Assembly (NCBI GenBank): GCA_902464495.1
Contig: CABQJK010000018.1
Location: forward strand, 1 to 39,787
Direction: 5' to 3'
Length of the DNA stretch: 39,787 nt
From: an uncultured Collinsella sp.
GTDB taxonomy: Bacteria > Actinomycetota > Coriobacteriia > Coriobacteriales > Coriobacteriaceae
In this document: one piece after another, positions 14,757-22,476 of the stretch
How the letters are laid out: each line of letters opens with the position of its first letter
Position numbering within the stretch: the stretch's first letter is position 1
Translations under genes and position numbers: made by a program
The notes under the pieces: model-generated
Told to the model about the DNA's origin: nothing
Database searches by the model: none
The model's input: the letters and a program-made list of their open reading frames with translations, nothing else

Positions 14757-15944
14757 GTGCAATATCGCGTTGACCCCAAAAGCGGTAACCGTATCTCGGC
14801 GTTGGGGCTGGGGTGCATGAGGTTTCCCGGCGCGCCGGGACGCCCGGATCCGAAGACGGCCGATGCCATCATTGCACGTGCGGTGGAGCAGGGGATTAAC
14901 TACCTGGACACGGCCTATCTCTATCCCGGCAACGAAGCCTGTGTGGGCGCTTCGCTTGAGCGCCTGGGCCTGCGCGATCAGGTTTTGCTCGCGACCAAGT
15001 TGCCGCACGCTTCGTGCAAATGCACGGAGGATTTCGACCGCTATTTTGACGAGCAGCTGCGCCGTCTGCGGACCGACCATATCGACTACTATCTCATGCA
15101 CAACATCACCTCGCCCGCGCAATGGGAGCGTGTGGTTGCGTTGGGTATCGAGGACTGGATTGCGCGCCACAAGGCTACGGGTCGTATTCGCCAGATAGGC
15201 TTTTCGTACCACGGCAGTGCGGCGGACTTCCTTACGATGCTCGATGCGTATGACTGGGACTTCTGCCAGATCCAGTACAACTACGCCGGAGAGCGCTACC
15301 AGGCGGGAACGGCGGGGCTCATGGCTGCCGCCGAGCGCGGGCTTGCGGTGTTTGTGATGGAGCCGCTTTTGGGCGGACGTCTGGCGGGCAAGCTGCCGCC
15401 GCGGGCTCGCGCCGTGCTCGATAGCGCGAGCGATCCGCATCTGAATACGCCAGCTGCTTGGGGCCTCTCGTGGGTGTGGAATCATCCTCAAGTCACGATG
15501 CTGCTTTCGGGCATGACCGATACCGCGCAGGTGGACGAGAACGCGGCATTGGCGGATCGCGCACTGCCGGATTCGATGACGACAGAGCAGCTCGATACCA
15601 TCGCGCGTGTGCTGGGAGAGTTTGAGAAATCGAATCGCGTGCCCTGCACGGGTTGCGGCTACTGTATGCCGTGTCCCAAGGGCGTCAATATTCCCGGCTG
15701 CTTTGCCGCCTACAACGCGAGCTATGCGCATAGCTGGTTTACGGGACTGTCGCAGTACTTTACGGCGAGTGCGGTGCGCACGAGCGAGCCCAAGCTGGTG
15801 AGCAATTGCATCAAGTGCGGTAAATGCGCGCGTCACTGCCCGCAGCATATCGATATCCCCGCGCGTCTCGATGACGTGCGCCGCCGCTTTCAGCCTGGCC
15901 CCGTGACGGCTGCGCTCAAAGCCTTCGGCAAAACGCGCTCCTGA
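14757..15944 (+). CDS. Aldo/keto reductase with C-terminal 4Fe-4S domain
   Basis: A 395-residue fusion of an aldo/keto reductase barrel and a ferredoxin-like domain. The catalytic set is NYLDTAYLYPGNE (Asp, Tyr), LLATKLP (Lys) and DYYLMHNI (His). After residue 295 come CTGCGYCMPCPKGVNIPGC and then CIKCGKCARHCPQHIDIP, two CxxCxxC-type clusters. Such proteins are common in anaerobes and are predicted to link carbonyl reduction to low-potential electron carriers. It starts at GTG with GAGAGGAGG just upstream. It is divergent from the cyclase gene over a 162-base gap in which I see no clear promoter pair. Confidence 0.93.
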   Translation: MQYRVDPKSGNRISALGLGCMRFPGAPGRPDPKTADAIIARAVEQGINYLDTAYLYPGNEACVGASLERLGLRDQVLLATKLPHASCKCTEDFDRYFDEQLRRLRTDHIDYYLMHNITSPAQWERVVALGIEDWIARHKATGRIRQIGFSYHGSAADFLTMLDAYDWDFCQIQYNYAGERYQAGTAGLMAAAERGLAVFVMEPLLGGRLAGKLPPRARAVLDSASDPHLNTPAAWGLSWVWNHPQVTMLLSGMTDTAQVDENAALADRALPDSMTTEQLDTIARVLGEFEKSNRVPCTGCGYCMPCPKGVNIPGCFAAYNASYAHSWFTGLSQYFTASAVRTSEPKLVSNCIKCGKCARHCPQHIDIPARLDDVRRRFQPGPVTAALKAFGKTRS

Positions 15945-15959
15945 TGCCCCTTTTATAAC

Positions 15960-16022
15960 TTGCGGTGGAATAGTTCCTGTTTGCGGCAGAATAAGGCCTA
16001 AACAGGAACTATTTCACCGCAA
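15960..16022. repeat. 23-bp near-perfect inverted repeat upstream of nfo
   Basis: Arms at 15960-15982 and 16000-16022 (TTGCGGTGGAATAGTTCC... and its complement) match at 22 of 23 positions, the exception being a G-T wobble, with a 17-base spacer. It follows the aldo/keto reductase stop by 15 bases and ends 20 bases before endonuclease IV, so it would fold into a strong mRNA hairpin. It has no T run after it. It may be a terminator, a processing site or a copy of an intergenic repeat. Confidence 0.75.
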
Positions 16023-16042
16023 CTGATTAGGGGGAGCTGGAG

Positions 16043-16909
16043 ATGCTGACGATCGGGTGTCATCTTTCGACGACGAAGGGCTATCGGGCAATGGGGGAGA
16101 CGGCGTTGGCCATTGGTGCCAATACCTTTGCGTTCTTTACGCGTAACCCGCGCGGTGGCAAGGCAAAAGACCTTGACATGGATGACGTGGCGGCTTTGCG
16201 CGAGCTTATGGCGCAAAACGACTTTGGACCGCTGGTGGCGCATGCCCCGTATACCTATAACCCCTGCTCCGCTAAGGAGCGGGCGCGGGAGTTTGCCTTG
16301 GAGGCTATGGCGGAAGATTTGCAGCGTCTGGAAGCACTGCCCGGCAACTACTACAACTTCCATCCCGGTGCGCATGTGGGACAGGGGGCAGACGCCGGCA
16401 TTCAGATGATTGTCGACACGCTGTGCCAGGTGATGTTTGAGGGGCAGCAGACGACGGTATTGCTCGAGACCATGGCGGGTAAGGGCACCGAGGTGGGCCG
16501 TAGCTTTGAAGAGCTGGCGTGCATTATCGAGGGTGTTGCCGCCAAGTGTCCAGAGCTGTCCGATAAGCTGGGCGTTTGTTTGGACACCTGCCATGTGAGC
16601 GATGCCGGCTACGACATCATCCATGATCTGGACGGCGTACTCGACGAGTTCGACCGCGTGGTGGGCATCGATCGCCTGCATGCCGTACACATCAACGATT
16701 CGAAGAACCCTTGTGGCGCCCATAAAGATCGTCACGAATGCATCGGCAAGGGATACCTTGGCAGCGAGGAATTTGGCGGTGGCATGCAGGTTATGCAGAA
16801 TATTGTATCGAATAGCCGCTTGCGTGCACTTCCATTTATTTTGGAGACGCCGAACGAACTTGCAGGTTATGCAGTGGAAATTACGCTATTAAGGTCGTTA
16901 CAGCAGTAA
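16043..16909 (+). CDS. nfo: Endonuclease IV
   Basis: A 288-residue AP endonuclease of base-excision repair. The TIM-barrel zinc ligands are visible in order: LTIGCHLSTTKGY, VAHAPYTYNP, YNFHPGAHVG, VLLETMAGKG (Glu), GVCLDTCHVSDAGYD, AVHINDSKNPCGAHKDRHE and the final ILETPNE. The sequence is full-length for the family. The ATG is preceded by GGGGGAGCTGGAG. It is transcribed alone, with the 15960-16022 hairpin in its leader. Confidence 0.95.
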   Translation: MLTIGCHLSTTKGYRAMGETALAIGANTFAFFTRNPRGGKAKDLDMDDVAALRELMAQNDFGPLVAHAPYTYNPCSAKERAREFALEAMAEDLQRLEALPGNYYNFHPGAHVGQGADAGIQMIVDTLCQVMFEGQQTTVLLETMAGKGTEVGRSFEELACIIEGVAAKCPELSDKLGVCLDTCHVSDAGYDIIHDLDGVLDEFDRVVGIDRLHAVHINDSKNPCGAHKDRHECIGKGYLGSEEFGGGMQVMQNIVSNSRLRALPFILETPNELAGYAVEITLLRSLQQ

Positions 16910-16970
16910 CAACTGTCACAAAGTGGAGTGTTCCATTCACGTTATGGGATTGTTTCAATCAGTTTTCTCA

Positions 16971-16999
16971 TTGCAGATTCGTAATTCCGGGTGCATAAT
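16971..16999 (+). promoter_or_regulatory. Promoter of the amino-acid ABC transporter
   Basis: TTGCAG at 16971-16976 and CATAAT at 16994-16999 with a 17-base spacer, about 58 bases before the start codon of the binding-protein gene. Confidence 0.6.
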
Positions 17000-17056
17000 A
17001 GCCAACAGTTTTTGCAGACCTCTGAATCAAACGGGGTCACCGGAAGGAGACTGATT

Positions 17057-17917
17057 ATGAAGCTCAAGAAGCTTGGCGCATTTGCCGCCACGGGCGCCAT
17101 GGCGCTCGCCCTCGCACTGACGGGCTGCGGCTCGCCCAACGCCACCTCTGGTTCCGATGCCGGTTCCAGCAGCTCTGATGACGTGAAGGTCGAGAAGGTC
17201 GACGGCTCCAAGGAGTATGCACTCGTCAAGGACGGTACGCTCACCGTCGGCACCTCTGCCGAGTACGCGCCGTTTGAGTACAAGGATGACAACGGCGATT
17301 ACCAGGGCTTTGACCTTGAGCTCATCAAGGCTATCGGCGACAAGCTGGGCCTGGATGTCGAGTACGTCAACAACGACTTCGACACGCTCGTCCCCGGCGT
17401 TGCTTCGGGCGCCAAGTACGACGTCGCCATCGCGGCTATCACTGACACGCCCGAGCGTGAGAAGGAAGTCGCTTTCTCCGACTCTTACTACATGGACGAT
17501 CAGGCTATCGTGACCAAGGTCGATAACACCGACATTACGGCCGATAACTACAGCGAGAAGCTCAACAACGCCGACGCCACGATTATCGTCCAGTCTGGCT
17601 CGACTGCCGAGGCCTTTGCCCAGGAGAACTTCCCCAAGGCCAAGATCGTTCCCTACAAGGACGCTACCGAGTGCTTCAGCGCCCTGCAGTCCGATAAGGG
17701 CGACGCCGTGGTCACCAACCGCTCCGTCGCCAGTCAGCTGACCGCCGAGCAGTTCAACACCTGCCAGACCATCAAGCAGATCAGCACCGGCGAGGAGTAC
17801 GCCATCGCCATCAACCAGGGCAACACTAAGCTCAAGGACGACATCAACCAGGCTATCAAGGACCTGACCGATGACGGTACCGTTGACGCCCTTATGGCTA
17901 AGTACAACATTAAGTAA
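17057..17917 (+). CDS. Polar amino-acid ABC transporter, substrate-binding lipoprotein
   Basis: A 286-residue extracellular binding protein of family 3. The N-terminus is a lipoprotein signal (MKLKKLGAFAATGAMALALA then the lipobox LTGC at residues 21-24), followed by a Ser/Asp-rich linker. The SBP_bac_3 domain shows TVGTSAEYAPFEYKDDNG, FDLELIKAIGDKLGL, DVAIAAITDTPEREKEVAFS and QSGSTAEAFAQENFP. The start follows GGAAGGAG. The amino acid bound cannot be read from sequence; the family includes arginine, glutamine, histidine and cystine binders. Permease and ATPase genes follow. Confidence 0.95.
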   Translation: MKLKKLGAFAATGAMALALALTGCGSPNATSGSDAGSSSSDDVKVEKVDGSKEYALVKDGTLTVGTSAEYAPFEYKDDNGDYQGFDLELIKAIGDKLGLDVEYVNNDFDTLVPGVASGAKYDVAIAAITDTPEREKEVAFSDSYYMDDQAIVTKVDNTDITADNYSEKLNNADATIIVQSGSTAEAFAQENFPKAKIVPYKDATECFSALQSDKGDAVVTNRSVASQLTAEQFNTCQTIKQISTGEEYAIAINQGNTKLKDDINQAIKDLTDDGTVDALMAKYNIK

Positions 17918-17939
17918 AATAGCTACTTGATTGCACGCG

Positions 17940-17970
17940 GGCCCTTTCCGTTTTGGCGGAGAGGGCCTTT
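17940..17970 (+). terminator. Intercistronic terminator after the binding-protein gene
   Basis: GGCCCTTTCCG pairs with CGGAGAGGGCC (11 bp, one wobble) and is followed by TTT. A partial terminator here would give more binding protein than permease, as is common in such operons. Confidence 0.75.
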
Positions 17971-18033
17971 GCGTTTCTTGAATGGGCGTCATCCCGCCCC
18001 GTTATGTCGGCAACTTAAACGTTAGGAGCCACC

Positions 18034-19395
18034 TTGTCTCGATTGAACCAAGGAGCCATGGGCAAGAGCCATCCACTGCCCTTGATGCTCCAAAAGCTAG
18101 CCTGCGCCCTGGCTGTGGCGCTCGCCCTGGTATGCGCGGGGGCCTGCGTGCCCTCGACCGCCCAGGCGCTTGAGACCGCAAAGATCACCGCTCGACCCAA
18201 CACCGGTTCGGGTAGCGACGTGGTCGGTGGCACCGAGACCCGCATCACCTGGGAGGTCCAGGCCGATGCCGACGAGGAACTGAGCGGTCTTTCGTTGACG
18301 TTTGCCGATGGCACAACCTTTGGCGCGGACGACACGCGCCTGACGATGCTCTCGGGCGATGACCTTATGGACCGCACGCCCATGAAGCCCACGTGCAAGG
18401 TCGACGGCCAGACGCTCAAGATTGATTTTGGCGAGACGGTGCCTGCCGGCGGTTATTTCCGCGTCGAGGTCTACGGCGTGACCTTCCCCGTCGAAGGCGG
18501 CGATGAGGCCTTTAACGGCACTTATACCTTGGCCGATGGATCGACCAAGAAGATCTCCAAGATTCCCTCGGTGGAGATCAAGGGCGTGACGGCGTTCGAT
18601 AACTTCCTGGCCGACCTTAAAGAGCAGCCGTGGGTCGAGGCATGGAACTCCAATATGTTCCTGCGCCTCTTCCTGAACCCGGTCATTTTGGTTCAGAGCC
18701 TGCCGATCGTTTTCAAGGGCTTCCTCATGTCGCTCTCGATCGTGCTCGTGGCGTTTCCGCTGGCAATTCCCTTCGGTTTCGCCCTGTCGCTCATGCGCAT
18801 CTCCAAGTCGCGCATCTTGCGCTGCCTTGCCGGCATCTACGTGAATATCATCCGCGGTACGCCGGCGTTCCTGCAGATCTACATCGCGTTCTTCGGTCTG
18901 CCGCTGGCTGGCGTCAAGGTTGACGACTATGTGCTCGGCGTCATCGTCATGGCCATGAACTCGTCCGCCTACCTGTGCGAGATCTTCCGCGCCGGTATTC
19001 AGTCGATCCCCAAGGGCCAGAACGAGGCCGCGCGCTCGCTGGGCATGAACGCCTTCCAGACACTGCTCTACGTTATGATTCCGCAGACGTTCCGCAATGT
19101 CCTGCCTACGTTGACCAGTGAGTTCATCCTGCTTTACAAGGATACGTCGCTGCTCGCGGCCGTGGGCGTGGTCGAGATCGTCATGAACGCCCGCACCATC
19201 GTGGCCACGACGGGGTCCATCACGCCGTATGTGGTTGCCGCCCTGTTCTACCTGGTCATCACCCTGCCGCTTGCTCGTTTGGTGAGTGGTCTTGAGGCGA
19301 GGCTTCTGGGGACGGCCGAAACCAAGAAGAAGCGTCCCGCCAAGAGCGCCGGACAGGTCGTCGCGACGCCCGCCGATCACATCGCCGGTCTGTAA
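18034..19395 (+). CDS. Amino-acid ABC transporter permease with N-terminal exported domain
   Basis: A 453-residue permease. The C-terminal half (about 205-430) is a standard HisM/GlnP-type membrane domain with the ATPase-contacting EAA loop QNEAARSLGMNAFQTLLYVM and RGTPAFLQIYIAFFGLPL. It is preceded by a signal-like segment (residues 17-45) and a roughly 150-residue soluble, strand-rich domain (TWEVQADADEELSGLSLTF to SVEIKGVTAFDNF) that should lie outside the membrane. The TTG start has TAGGAG five bases upstream; ATG 18058 has a site that is too close. The extra domain is not a binding-protein fold I recognise. Confidence 0.88.
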   Translation: MSRLNQGAMGKSHPLPLMLQKLACALAVALALVCAGACVPSTAQALETAKITARPNTGSGSDVVGGTETRITWEVQADADEELSGLSLTFADGTTFGADDTRLTMLSGDDLMDRTPMKPTCKVDGQTLKIDFGETVPAGGYFRVEVYGVTFPVEGGDEAFNGTYTLADGSTKKISKIPSVEIKGVTAFDNFLADLKEQPWVEAWNSNMFLRLFLNPVILVQSLPIVFKGFLMSLSIVLVAFPLAIPFGFALSLMRISKSRILRCLAGIYVNIIRGTPAFLQIYIAFFGLPLAGVKVDDYVLGVIVMAMNSSAYLCEIFRAGIQSIPKGQNEAARSLGMNAFQTLLYVMIPQTFRNVLPTLTSEFILLYKDTSLLAAVGVVEIVMNARTIVATTGSITPYVVAALFYLVITLPLARLVSGLEARLLGTAETKKKRPAKSAGQVVATPADHIAGL

Positions 19396-19407
19396 GGAGG
19401 TCCTATT

Positions 19408-20160
19408 ATGAGCGAAACCAATAACTCGAACGAGGTCGTCGTCAGCATCAAGAACCTCCAGAAGGCCTTTGGCGATAACGTGGTCCTGCGCGACATCGAT
19501 CTTGATGTGCATAAGGGCGAGGTCGTCGTAGTCCTAGGCCCTTCGGGCTCGGGCAAGTCGACGATGCTTCGCTGCATCAATCGCCTGGAGCATCCCACGA
19601 GCGGTTCGATCGTCGTTGAGGGCGTGGACGTTTGCGCCAAGGGCGTCGACCTTAACAAGGTACGTACGCATCTGGGTATGGTGTTCCAGCAGTTCAATTT
19701 GTTCCCGCACCTGTCAGTCAAAAAGAACGTCATGCTTGCGCAGCAGAAGGTGCTCAAGCGCAGCAAGGAAGAGGCCGAGAAGATTGCCGTCGAGGAGCTG
19801 ACCAAGGTCGGTCTTGCCGAGCGTATCGACTTTATGCCGAGCCAGCTCTCGGGCGGCCAGCAGCAGCGCGTTGCCATCGCTCGCGCCCTGTCGATGAACC
19901 CGCACGTCATGCTCTTTGACGAGGCCACCTCGGCGCTCGACCCCGAGCTCGTGCGCGACGTCCTGGGCGTCATGCGCGACCTGGCACGTGATGGCATGAC
20001 TATGATCGTGGTGACGCACGAGATGGGCTTTGCCCGCGACGTCGCCGACCGCGTCGTCTTTATGGACGGCGGCGTCATTGTGGAAGAGGGTACGCCGAGC
20101 GAGGTCTTCGACCACCCCAAGAGCGAGCGCACCAAGGCGTTCTTGGGCAATATCTCGTAG
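19408..20160 (+). CDS. Amino-acid ABC transporter ATP-binding protein
   Basis: A 250-residue GlnQ/HisP-type ATPase. Walker A is GPSGSGKST, Q-loop FQQFNLFPHLSV, signature LSGGQQQRVAIARAL, Walker B VMLFDEATSALD, and the switch histidine in VVTHEMGFAR. The ATG follows AAGGAGG, 12 bases after the permease stop. It completes the three-gene uptake operon. Confidence 0.96.
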   Translation: MSETNNSNEVVVSIKNLQKAFGDNVVLRDIDLDVHKGEVVVVLGPSGSGKSTMLRCINRLEHPTSGSIVVEGVDVCAKGVDLNKVRTHLGMVFQQFNLFPHLSVKKNVMLAQQKVLKRSKEEAEKIAVEELTKVGLAERIDFMPSQLSGGQQQRVAIARALSMNPHVMLFDEATSALDPELVRDVLGVMRDLARDGMTMIVVTHEMGFARDVADRVVFMDGGVIVEEGTPSEVFDHPKSERTKAFLGNIS

Positions 20161-20186
20161 CGGCGCGTCGAGGTTGTCGATATAAC

Positions 20187-20222
20187 AAACGGGGACCGGA
20201 TGTGTATCCGGCCCCCGTTTTT
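20187..20222 (+). terminator. Intrinsic terminator of the ABC transporter operon
   Basis: AAACGGGG and CCGGAT pair with ATCCGG and CCCCGTTT around a GTGT loop, with one A-C mismatch, followed by a T run. Confidence 0.92.
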
Positions 20223-20293
20223 GTTTGGGCATGAGCGACTGTTGTTGTGCGGTGCTCGGCTGTCAGTTGCCTTGCGATTTTCTGATGGCTTCG

Positions 20294-20713
20294 TTACGCC
20301 AGCTCCGCTCCCAGAGCCCTGCAGGCCGCCTCGCCCTCATCGTCGGGGGCGTCGTAGCAAATGACGGAATCGACGACGTTGACACCCGCCTCGTCGGCGT
20401 CGGCCTTCCAGTTGTCCATCCACTCGCCCTCGGCCCACGAATAGGAGCCAAAGAGGACGACCTTCTTGTCGCCGAGGGTCTCCTTGACCTCGTCCCACAT
20501 AGGCTGAAACTCGTCATACTCAAGCTCCTCGGAGCCCATGGCGGGGCAGCCGAAGGCGAAGGCATCATATTCGGCGGCCTTGTCGGCAGAGAAGTCGGCG
20601 CAGGGGATGACCTCAGTCTCGGCCCCCGCGGACGTGCCGCCTTCGGCGACGAGGTTTGCCATGGCCTCGGTATTGCCCGTGCCGCTCCAGTAGACGACGG
20701 CGATCTTGCTCAT
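20294..20713 (-). CDS. Flavodoxin
   Basis: A 139-residue FMN electron carrier. The phosphate-binding loop is YWSGTGNTEAMA at residues 8-19; the FMN-stacking loops lie near FGCPAMGSEELE and FGSYSWAEGEWMD. It can replace ferredoxin when iron is short. AAAGGAC precedes the ATG. DUF3793 lies 45 bases upstream on the same strand and is probably cotranscribed. Confidence 0.94.
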   Translation of the reverse strand: MSKIAVVYWSGTGNTEAMANLVAEGGTSAGAETEVIPCADFSADKAAEYDAFAFGCPAMGSEELEYDEFQPMWDEVKETLGDKKVVLFGSYSWAEGEWMDNWKADADEAGVNVVDSVICYDAPDDEGEAACRALGAELA

Positions 20714-20758
20714 GTTTTGTCCTTTCGGTCGTGCGGCGCTTGCCGCGGCTTGTACGTT

Positions 20759-21463
20759 CTATCGGGTTGCCTGGGCAAGTTGCGCCAGGCTGCAGCCCTG
20801 CTGATAGACAAAGGTGAGGTATTGGGTGCAGGCGCGGTAGGCATCAAACGTCGCAAGCGCCTGTTCGACGTTGGTGTAGACCTTCCAGGCCCCAAAGACC
20901 TTGTAGTTCTCGCCGCGCTGGGCGATAAACTCGTGCACGTCGTCATAGGGGTATCCCAGGAAGTAGCCTATTTCGTGCGGAAACTCGCAGGTGCAGTCGT
21001 TACTACAGCTGGCTTGCTGGGCCAGCGCGCATCGAGTCTGACTACAGGCACATTCCGCGGCGTTATTGCTCGCGAGTGTGATGCGTGACGCCAGGTGCAC
21101 GAGGCATGTTGAGAGGTCACCCGTGTCGTAGCCTTCCTTGGTGAGCGCCGTCTGGGCGCGCGGGTCCGCGAAGTAAGTGGCGAGGCTTTTGGGCCGGTAT
21201 ACGTACACGAGCGCTCCGCAGGGCCGCCAGACCAAAACACTCAGGTGGATGCCGAGCGGGTCAAGCTCGCGATTGCACTGGGCGATAACGTAGAGCAGGC
21301 GTGCTCGGCGTTCTGCGATGTTTTCGGTTGCGGACGAGCCGTCCCCGTGGGCGTAGGTGCCTGGATAGGTAAAGAGCGATGCCGGCTTGATGCCCGCGAG
21401 CGTTGGAGAGCAGTTGCGCACGACTGCTGCCTGAAACGTTGGGATGTCTATGGTTCGAGTCAT
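20759..21463 (-). CDS. DUF3793 family protein
   Basis: A 234-residue cytoplasmic protein that I place in DUF3793 (moderately sure), a family of unknown function often found next to flavodoxin and iron-uptake genes in anaerobes. Visible family-like parts are PTLAGIKPASLFTY, VLVWRPCGALVYVYRP and FPHEIGYFLGYPYDDVHEFI. It also has a cysteine-rich patch near residues 138-160 (ECACSQTRCALAQ, then CSNDCTCEFP) with seven cysteines, a possible metal site. AAGGAG precedes the ATG. Cotranscription with flavodoxin and an iron-linked role are inferred from context. Confidence 0.8.
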   Translation of the reverse strand: MTRTIDIPTFQAAVVRNCSPTLAGIKPASLFTYPGTYAHGDGSSATENIAERRARLLYVIAQCNRELDPLGIHLSVLVWRPCGALVYVYRPKSLATYFADPRAQTALTKEGYDTGDLSTCLVHLASRITLASNNAAECACSQTRCALAQQASCSNDCTCEFPHEIGYFLGYPYDDVHEFIAQRGENYKVFGAWKVYTNVEQALATFDAYRACTQYLTFVYQQGCSLAQLAQATR

Positions 21464-21500
21464 GGCGCTCCTTGCGGATCTAACTGTTAGCCTAGGAAAA

Positions 21501-21528
21501 CTTATACACGAAAGTAAGCCTTGGTCAA
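21501..21528 (-). promoter_or_regulatory. Promoter of the DUF3793-flavodoxin operon
   Basis: On the minus strand, TTGACC (21523-21528) and TATAAG (21501-21506) lie 16 bases apart. Just downstream, at the expected start site, is CCTAGGCTAAC (21486-21496), which resembles half of a DtxR/IdeR-type iron box. The operator call is tentative. Confidence 0.55.
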
Positions 21529-21639
21529 CTAAAAAGTTTGAAGAGGGAAACTAATTGACCGAACGGACATGATTTTGGGTTAAGATGAGGACACCCCATG
21601 GGGGTATCTAGAGAAAGCGCAGGGAAGAAAGGGGAGCGC

Positions 21640-22023
21640 ATGGAAGACTTGCTAAACCCTGCAAATATCATCGTGCTGGCCGTCATTGCCGTTGGCATGT
21701 TTTTTGGACTGCGTCGTATTGTCGCTTCGACACACGGGAAGAGTTGTTGCAGCGATGGAGCGTGCGGCAAGAAGGCCAAAAAGGTTGTTGTGGCGGATAC
21801 TGATGCGTCGCACTATCCCTATAGCGATGAGCTGCTTATCGGCGGCATGAGCTGCGACGGCTGCGCTCAGAACGTGGCCAATGCCCTTAATACGCTGGAC
21901 GGCGTGTGGGCAACGGTGACGTATGCGGACCACACGGCACGCGTGCGCTCTAAGCAGCCGATCGATCACGGTGCCCTCGAAGCGGCCGTGAAGGACGCGG
22001 GCTACTACGTCATGACGCTGTAG
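21640..22023 (+). CDS. Membrane-anchored HMA-domain metal-binding protein
   Basis: A 127-residue protein with one N-terminal membrane helix (about residues 8-24), a short cysteine motif CCSDGACGKKAKK at 36-48 similar to FeoB-associated Cys-rich small proteins, and a C-terminal heavy-metal-associated domain with GMSCDGCAQNVANAL (Cys72 and Cys75). The start is set by AAAGGGGAG upstream of ATG 21640; the longer frame from 21598 lacks one. The HMA loop GMxCxxC is that of copper-type chaperones, but the context next to flavodoxin/DUF3793 could also suggest iron. It is divergent from DUF3793. Confidence 0.82.
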   Translation: MEDLLNPANIIVLAVIAVGMFFGLRRIVASTHGKSCCSDGACGKKAKKVVVADTDASHYPYSDELLIGGMSCDGCAQNVANALNTLDGVWATVTYADHTARVRSKQPIDHGALEAAVKDAGYYVMTL

Positions 22024-22050
22024 GGCGCGTGCTTGGCGCAGGAAACGTCG

Positions 22051-22476
22051 CTAGGCTCGACCGCGCAGCTCAACGTCTTGGATATCGTCGAAGTCGATAG
22101 CGATGTCTTTGAGCTTGAGCAGCTTGAAGGCGGGGAGCACCTCGTCGAGGATACCGGTGCGGTTGCGATAGCCGTACGTATCGTAATAGGTGACTCGAAC
22201 TAAATCGCCACGTTTGAGGCCCTCGAGCTTATGCGAAAGCTCGAGGGCTTTTTCTTCCGTCAGTTCGCACTTGGGCTCGACGGTGATCTCCTGTTTGCGT
22301 ACGAGTTCGTAGTATCCCGTCAACGCGGCAAAGGGCATAAACTGTGCGGCGCGGTTGGCGCGCACGGCGCCGTTGGCAGTGAGGTTGGGGTCGGCGGCAC
22401 GGCGCCTTCCCTCGGGGTCCGCCAAGCGCTCGAAGGCGGTCGGTGGCCTCATGGGCTGCTGTTTGGGTTTAGGCAC
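22051..22476 (-). CDS. YolD-like protein, partner of Y-family polymerase
   Basis: A 141-residue YolD-like protein, a family found beside UmuC/UvrX-type polymerases and considered a functional counterpart of UmuD. The family stretch is NRAAQFMPFAALTGYYELV, with a C-terminal beta-rich part (GDLVRVTYYDTYGYRNRTG). The GTG at 22474-22476 is the likely start because GGAGGA lies four bases upstream; the frame then overlaps the end of the polymerase gene by eight bases, indicating translational coupling. The frame extends to a TTG at 22486-22488 without a ribosome site. Confidence 0.85.
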   Translation of the reverse strand: MPKPKQQPMRPPTAFERLADPEGRRRAADPNLTANGAVRANRAAQFMPFAALTGYYELVRKQEITVEPKCELTEEKALELSHKLEGLKRGDLVRVTYYDTYGYRNRTGILDEVLPAFKLLKLKDIAIDFDDIQDVELRGRA

